DNA from: Planctomycetaceae bacterium UBA4732
Lineage (GTDB): Bacteria > Planctomycetota > Planctomycetia > Gemmatales > Gemmataceae
DNA: 8,834 bases
Assembly (NCBI GenBank): GCA_002404095.1
Contig: DHJA01000033.1
Coordinates: 1-8,834, forward strand
Reading direction: 5' to 3'
Shown: piece after piece, positions 6,270 through 8,834 of the stretch
Layout of the letters: each line of letters opens with the position of its first letter
Numbering within the stretch: the stretch's first letter is position 1
Program-made: the position numbers and the translations under genes
Notes under the pieces: generated by a model
Told to the model about the DNA's origin: nothing
What the model saw: only the letters and a program-made list of their open reading frames with translations
The model's database searches: none

Positions 6270-7451
6270 TCACGGTTTGCTTTTGAGCCGGGCAAGGGCG
6301 GCGTTCGCGGCGTCGCGGACTACGGCCCGGCTGTCATCGGCCTGCGCCGAAAGGGGGTCGGTGACTTTCTTCAGGTCTTCTCCGAGCGCTTCGCGGCCGA
6401 TCGCGCCAAGCGACTGGATCGCCGCCACGCGCACCTCAAGGATTTGGTCGTTCAGGTGCGGCAGCAGTACGACGACCACGTCCTTTACCTCGCCGCCGAG
6501 GTCCGGTCCCATACGGCCCAGCGCGTGCATCGCGATGACGCGGATGAACTTGTCATTATCTCCGACTGCTTTCTTGAGGGCCGGCAGCGCGGGTTTGGCC
6601 GACGCGCCGAATCGATCCAACGCTTCGACGGCGCCGCGGCGAACTTCCGAGGGGGCGGTCGCGGACGCCAACACGTCCCCCAGTCGGCCGGCGGCGGCGC
6701 CCGCGTCGGTTCCCAGACGGCCGAGGGCGTCAACCGCCGCCTTGCGAACGTCGGCGGGCGCCTTATCGTCGGCTGCGACGTTGCTTAATGTTCCCACGGC
6801 CGGAACCGCCTCCGGCGCACCGACTTGACCGATCGCCAACGCCGCTTGCGCGCGGCCCAAGTGATCGGCCTGGGTATCCTTTACCAGCAATTCCAGCTCC
6901 GGCAAGGCGTTTGCCACTTCCTTGGCGCCGTCCTTGTTCACCGCGATACGACGCAGCGCGTCGGCCGCCGCGGCGCGCACGGATTGCTTTTCATCTTTCA
7001 ACGCCGCCGCCAAATTGGGGACTGCCTTGGCGGCGTCGCCGGCCATGCGGCCTAGCGCGTTGGCAGCCGCCTCGCGTACGTGCGGCGATTTATCCGTGCG
7101 TACCGCCGTTCCCAGGCCGTCGCGCACGTCGTTCCAGTCTATGGCCGCATCAGTCTCTTTGACGCCCTCGTACAATCGGCCCAAGGTCTGCGCCGCCGAT
7201 ACGCGCACAACCTCATCCTGATCCGCCGAGGCCAGCGCCGCAGTGAGGGCCGGCAACACTTTATCGCTTTTGAGAGGCCCGATCCTTTCCAGGGCGATGA
7301 GCGCCCCCTGACGGTGTTTCACTTCCTTGTCGCCGGTGAGGACGGCGATCCACGTGGAAAGGGGCCGGTCGCGGAAAGTCGGTTCCTCAGCGGCGCGGAC
7401 GACGCCGGCCGCCAATAAACCGATGACAAGTACAATCGGGGAACGTGACAT
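6270..7451 (-). CDS. Secreted HEAT-repeat protein
   Basis: 393 aa. The ATG at 7451 is chosen because GGGGAGG lies 7 nt upstream. A GTG at 7478 is also in frame but would put nine residues, including that ribosome site, ahead of the signal peptide. MSRSPIVLVIGLLAAGVVRA is a typical Sec signal, with cleavage likely before AEEP. The rest is about nine or ten helical HEAT/PBS-lyase-like repeats from roughly residue 44 to 390, with recurring units such as VREAAANALGRMA, VRAAAADALRRIA, VRKAAVDALGRLG, VRRGAVEALDRFG, IRVIAMHALGRMG and VRVAAIQSLGAIG. Such solenoids act as protein-binding scaffolds. No catalytic domain or metal motif is visible, so its partner is unknown. Exported HEAT proteins are common in planctomycetes. 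The gene is 272 bp downstream of ilvC on the same strand, across a repeat array, so co-transcription is doubtful. Confidence 0.85.
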   Translation of the reverse strand: MSRSPIVLVIGLLAAGVVRAAEEPTFRDRPLSTWIAVLTGDKEVKHRQGALIALERIGPLKSDKVLPALTAALASADQDEVVRVSAAQTLGRLYEGVKETDAAIDWNDVRDGLGTAVRTDKSPHVREAAANALGRMAGDAAKAVPNLAAALKDEKQSVRAAAADALRRIAVNKDGAKEVANALPELELLVKDTQADHLGRAQAALAIGQVGAPEAVPAVGTLSNVAADDKAPADVRKAAVDALGRLGTDAGAAAGRLGDVLASATAPSEVRRGAVEALDRFGASAKPALPALKKAVGDNDKFIRVIAMHALGRMGPDLGGEVKDVVVVLLPHLNDQILEVRVAAIQSLGAIGREALGEDLKKVTDPLSAQADDSRAVVRDAANAALARLKSKP

Positions 7452-7458
7452 GAGAAAG

Positions 7459-7465
7459 CCTCCCC
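7459..7465 (-). promoter_or_regulatory. Ribosome binding site that sets the HEAT gene start
   Basis: On the minus strand this reads GGGGAGG, 7 nt before the ATG at 7451. It is strong and lies within the longer GTG-initiated frame, so the downstream ATG is the likely start. Confidence 0.65.
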
Positions 7466-7524
7466 GCTGAGTGCACACATCAACTACTACACAAACCCCT
7501 CGGGTTTTCTCGTTCCCCCCAAGC

Positions 7525-7671
7525 GGGGTGCCATGCTTTCGCGGGCCGGCCCCGAAACCTCGTCCGGTCCCAACCCCGCGAAAGCATGAATCCTCGCGCG
7601 GGACTCATGCTTTCGCGGCGGCTTGAGCGGGCGGCAAGGTGTGGAAAGAGGCCGCGAAAGCATGGCACCCC
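7525..7671. repeat. Alternating array of four CATGCTTTCGCGG units
   Basis: The unit occurs forward at 7532-7544, reversed at 7576-7588, forward at 7606-7618 and reversed at 7652-7664. The outermost copies are extended: GGGGTGCCATGCTTTCGCGG at 7525-7544 is the exact reverse complement of 7652-7671. The first pair shares 14 bp (7532-7545 with 7575-7588), and the middle pair shares 14 bp (7576-7589 with 7605-7618). GGGCCGGCCC at 7543-7552 is a further palindrome. The array fills most of the gap between ilvC and the HEAT gene, about 50 nt past the ilvC stop. It can fold in more than one way as RNA or single-stranded DNA. Its sequence is unrelated to the CGC-TCY-GCG palindromes, so it is probably a separate intergenic repeat family. 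Confidence 0.75.
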
Positions 7672-7723
7672 ACCTGCGCTCATTGAAACGAACTCCTGGC
7701 GCTTACGCGACCCGGCTCGCCTG

Positions 7724-8785
7724 CTATCCCTGCGACTTCGCGGCGCGTTCCGGGCGCAGCGACCGCACCACGTTGCCCGCCTGCCATAATTCGCTATCGG
7801 CGACCTCTTTTAGCTCCTTTTCAAGCCCCTTGCGGTAGTCGGGCTTGCTGTTGGTCTCCAACACGCGCCGCGTCTCCTCGCCGTCCGCCACGCTCTTGTA
7901 CAGCTTCTCGAAAACCGGTTTGGCGCAATCGCGGAAACGCTTAAACCAGTCCAGGGCGCCGCGCTGGGCCGTCGTCGAGCAGTTGGCGTACATCCAATCC
8001 ATGCCATTTTCCGCGATCAGCGGATACAGGCTCTGCGTCGCCTCCTCCACCGTCTCGTTGAACGCCTCAGACGGCGAATGGCCGTGTTCACGCAGCACTT
8101 CGTATTGCGCCAACCACAGACCGTAAATGGCGCCCATTAGTACGCCGCGTTCGCCGGTCAGGTCGCTGAATACTTCTTTTTGAAACGTCGTCTCGAACAG
8201 ATAGCCGGAGCCGATGGCAACACCCAAGGCTTGCGCGCGTTCCGCGGCTCGGCCGGTGGCGTCCTGAAATACGGCAAAGCTGGCGTTGATGCCCTTGCCT
8301 TCCAGGAACAGACGGCGCACCGTCGTCCCCGACCCTTTCGGCGCCACCAGGATCACGTCGATGTCTTTCGGCGGCACGACGCCGGTTTGATCCTTGTAGA
8401 CAATGCTAAAACCGTGCGAGAAATATAGGGCTTTGCCGGCCGTCAGGCACGGTTTGATTCGCGGCCACAGCTCTTTCTGGCCCGCGTCGGACAACAGGTA
8501 TTGCACGACTGTGCCGCGCGTCGCCGCTTCCTCGATCGGGAAAAGCGTCTGGCCGGGAACCCAGCCGTCCTCGGCGGCGAGATCCCAGGAGCGCGTCTTC
8601 TCGCGCTGGCCGACGATGACTTTAACGCCGTTGTCTTTCATGTTGAGCGATTGGCCGCGACCCTGCACGCCGTAGCCGACCACGGCGACCGTCTCTTTGC
8701 CCAGCACTTCGCGCAAGCGCTCCGGCGGGTAGTCGGCCCGCTCGACCACGGTTTCCTTCACGCCGCCGATTTCGATTTGTCGCAT
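7724..8785 (-). CDS. ilvC: Ketol-acid reductoisomerase (class I, Bacteroidetes/fungal-like)
   Basis: 353 aa, the size of a class I enzyme with one knotted C-terminal domain rather than the roughly 490 aa of E. coli class II. It converts 2-acetolactate and 2-aceto-2-hydroxybutyrate, with Mg2+ and a nicotinamide cofactor, to the dihydroxy acids of valine/leucine and isoleucine synthesis in the cytoplasm. Visible are the Rossmann loop VVGYGVQGRGQSLNMKDNG (35-53), the cofactor loop GQREKTRSW (59-67; Arg61 and Ser66 suggest NADPH), SHGF with catalytic His124, VILVAPKGSG (144-153), the metal ligands Asp208 and Glu212 in SDLTGERG, and Glu244 and Glu248 in FNETVEE. HSPSEAFNETVEEATQSLYP and CSTTAQRGALDW closely resemble yeast Ilv5 and Bacteroidetes IlvC. 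The start has AAGGA 6 nt upstream (8792-8796). All key residues are present, so it looks functional. Any ilvB/ilvN partners would lie outside the window. Confidence 0.97.
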   Translation of the reverse strand: MRQIEIGGVKETVVERADYPPERLREVLGKETVAVVGYGVQGRGQSLNMKDNGVKVIVGQREKTRSWDLAAEDGWVPGQTLFPIEEAATRGTVVQYLLSDAGQKELWPRIKPCLTAGKALYFSHGFSIVYKDQTGVVPPKDIDVILVAPKGSGTTVRRLFLEGKGINASFAVFQDATGRAAERAQALGVAIGSGYLFETTFQKEVFSDLTGERGVLMGAIYGLWLAQYEVLREHGHSPSEAFNETVEEATQSLYPLIAENGMDWMYANCSTTAQRGALDWFKRFRDCAKPVFEKLYKSVADGEETRRVLETNSKPDYRKGLEKELKEVADSELWQAGNVVRSLRPERAAKSQG

Positions 8786-8813
8786 GATTGATCCTTTATC
8801 CGTTGTCTAGGAG

Positions 8814-8834
8814 GGTGGGCCACTCGCTCCGCGA
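8814..8834. repeat. Second copy of the GGTGGGCC…CGCTCCGCGA repeat, cut by the window edge
   Basis: These 21 bases match 5298-5318 with one mismatch (A for G at 8822). In the earlier copy the sequence continues into the closing arm of a hairpin; here the window ends first. It sits about 30 bp upstream of the ilvC start, in its leader or promoter region. Confidence 0.6.

Noticed and set aside
7493..7508. AAACCC-CTC-GGGTTT hairpin upstream of the HEAT gene as a terminator
   Set aside because: The stem is only 6 bp with three A-T pairs, and the tract after it is not T-rich on the minus strand, where a terminator for ilvC would be needed.
7525..7671. CRISPR array
   Set aside because: The units alternate in orientation, spacers are irregular (about 17-33 bp), there are only four copies, and no cas gene is present.

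Overview
The window looks like chromosomal DNA of a GC-rich planctomycete, most likely of the Gemmata type. The evidence is an ECF sigma factor carrying a very long membrane-anchored C-terminal extension, small exported HEAT-repeat and PKD-domain proteins, a Bacteroidetes/fungal-like ketol-acid reductoisomerase, and gene gaps filled with short palindromic repeats. No rRNA, tRNA, CRISPR, transposase or phage gene was seen. This assignment is an inference from gene families, not from a marker gene.

Layout from left to right. Positions 1-132 hold two hairpins. A minus-strand gene (133-2376) encodes a sigma factor joined through one membrane helix to two tandem HlyD/adaptor-like modules. The gap 2377-2738 contains a nested inverted-repeat element of about 180 bp built from four hairpins. 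A minus-strand gene (2739-4115) encodes a membrane-anchored protein with two PKD-like domains. A divergent intergenic region (4116-4404) with one long hairpin leads to two plus-strand genes: a short-form cyclopropane-synthase-family methyltransferase (4405-5295) and a probable outer-membrane beta-barrel protein (5352-6254, TTG start). A hairpin plus T-run lies between these two. Convergent to the barrel gene is a secreted HEAT-repeat protein (6270-7451, minus). A 272-bp gap with an alternating four-copy palindromic repeat follows, then ilvC (7724-8785, minus), with the edge of another palindromic repeat at the window end.

The genes do not form one obvious pathway. ilvC is housekeeping (valine, leucine and isoleucine synthesis). 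The methyltransferase and barrel protein may be co-transcribed, and both could act on the cell envelope. The sigma protein has no anti-sigma gene beside it, and its architecture suggests that sensing and tethering are built into the same chain. The most interesting items are this tethered sigma factor with its duplicated extracytoplasmic module, and the palindromic repeats that share a CGC-TCY-GCG core in several gene gaps.
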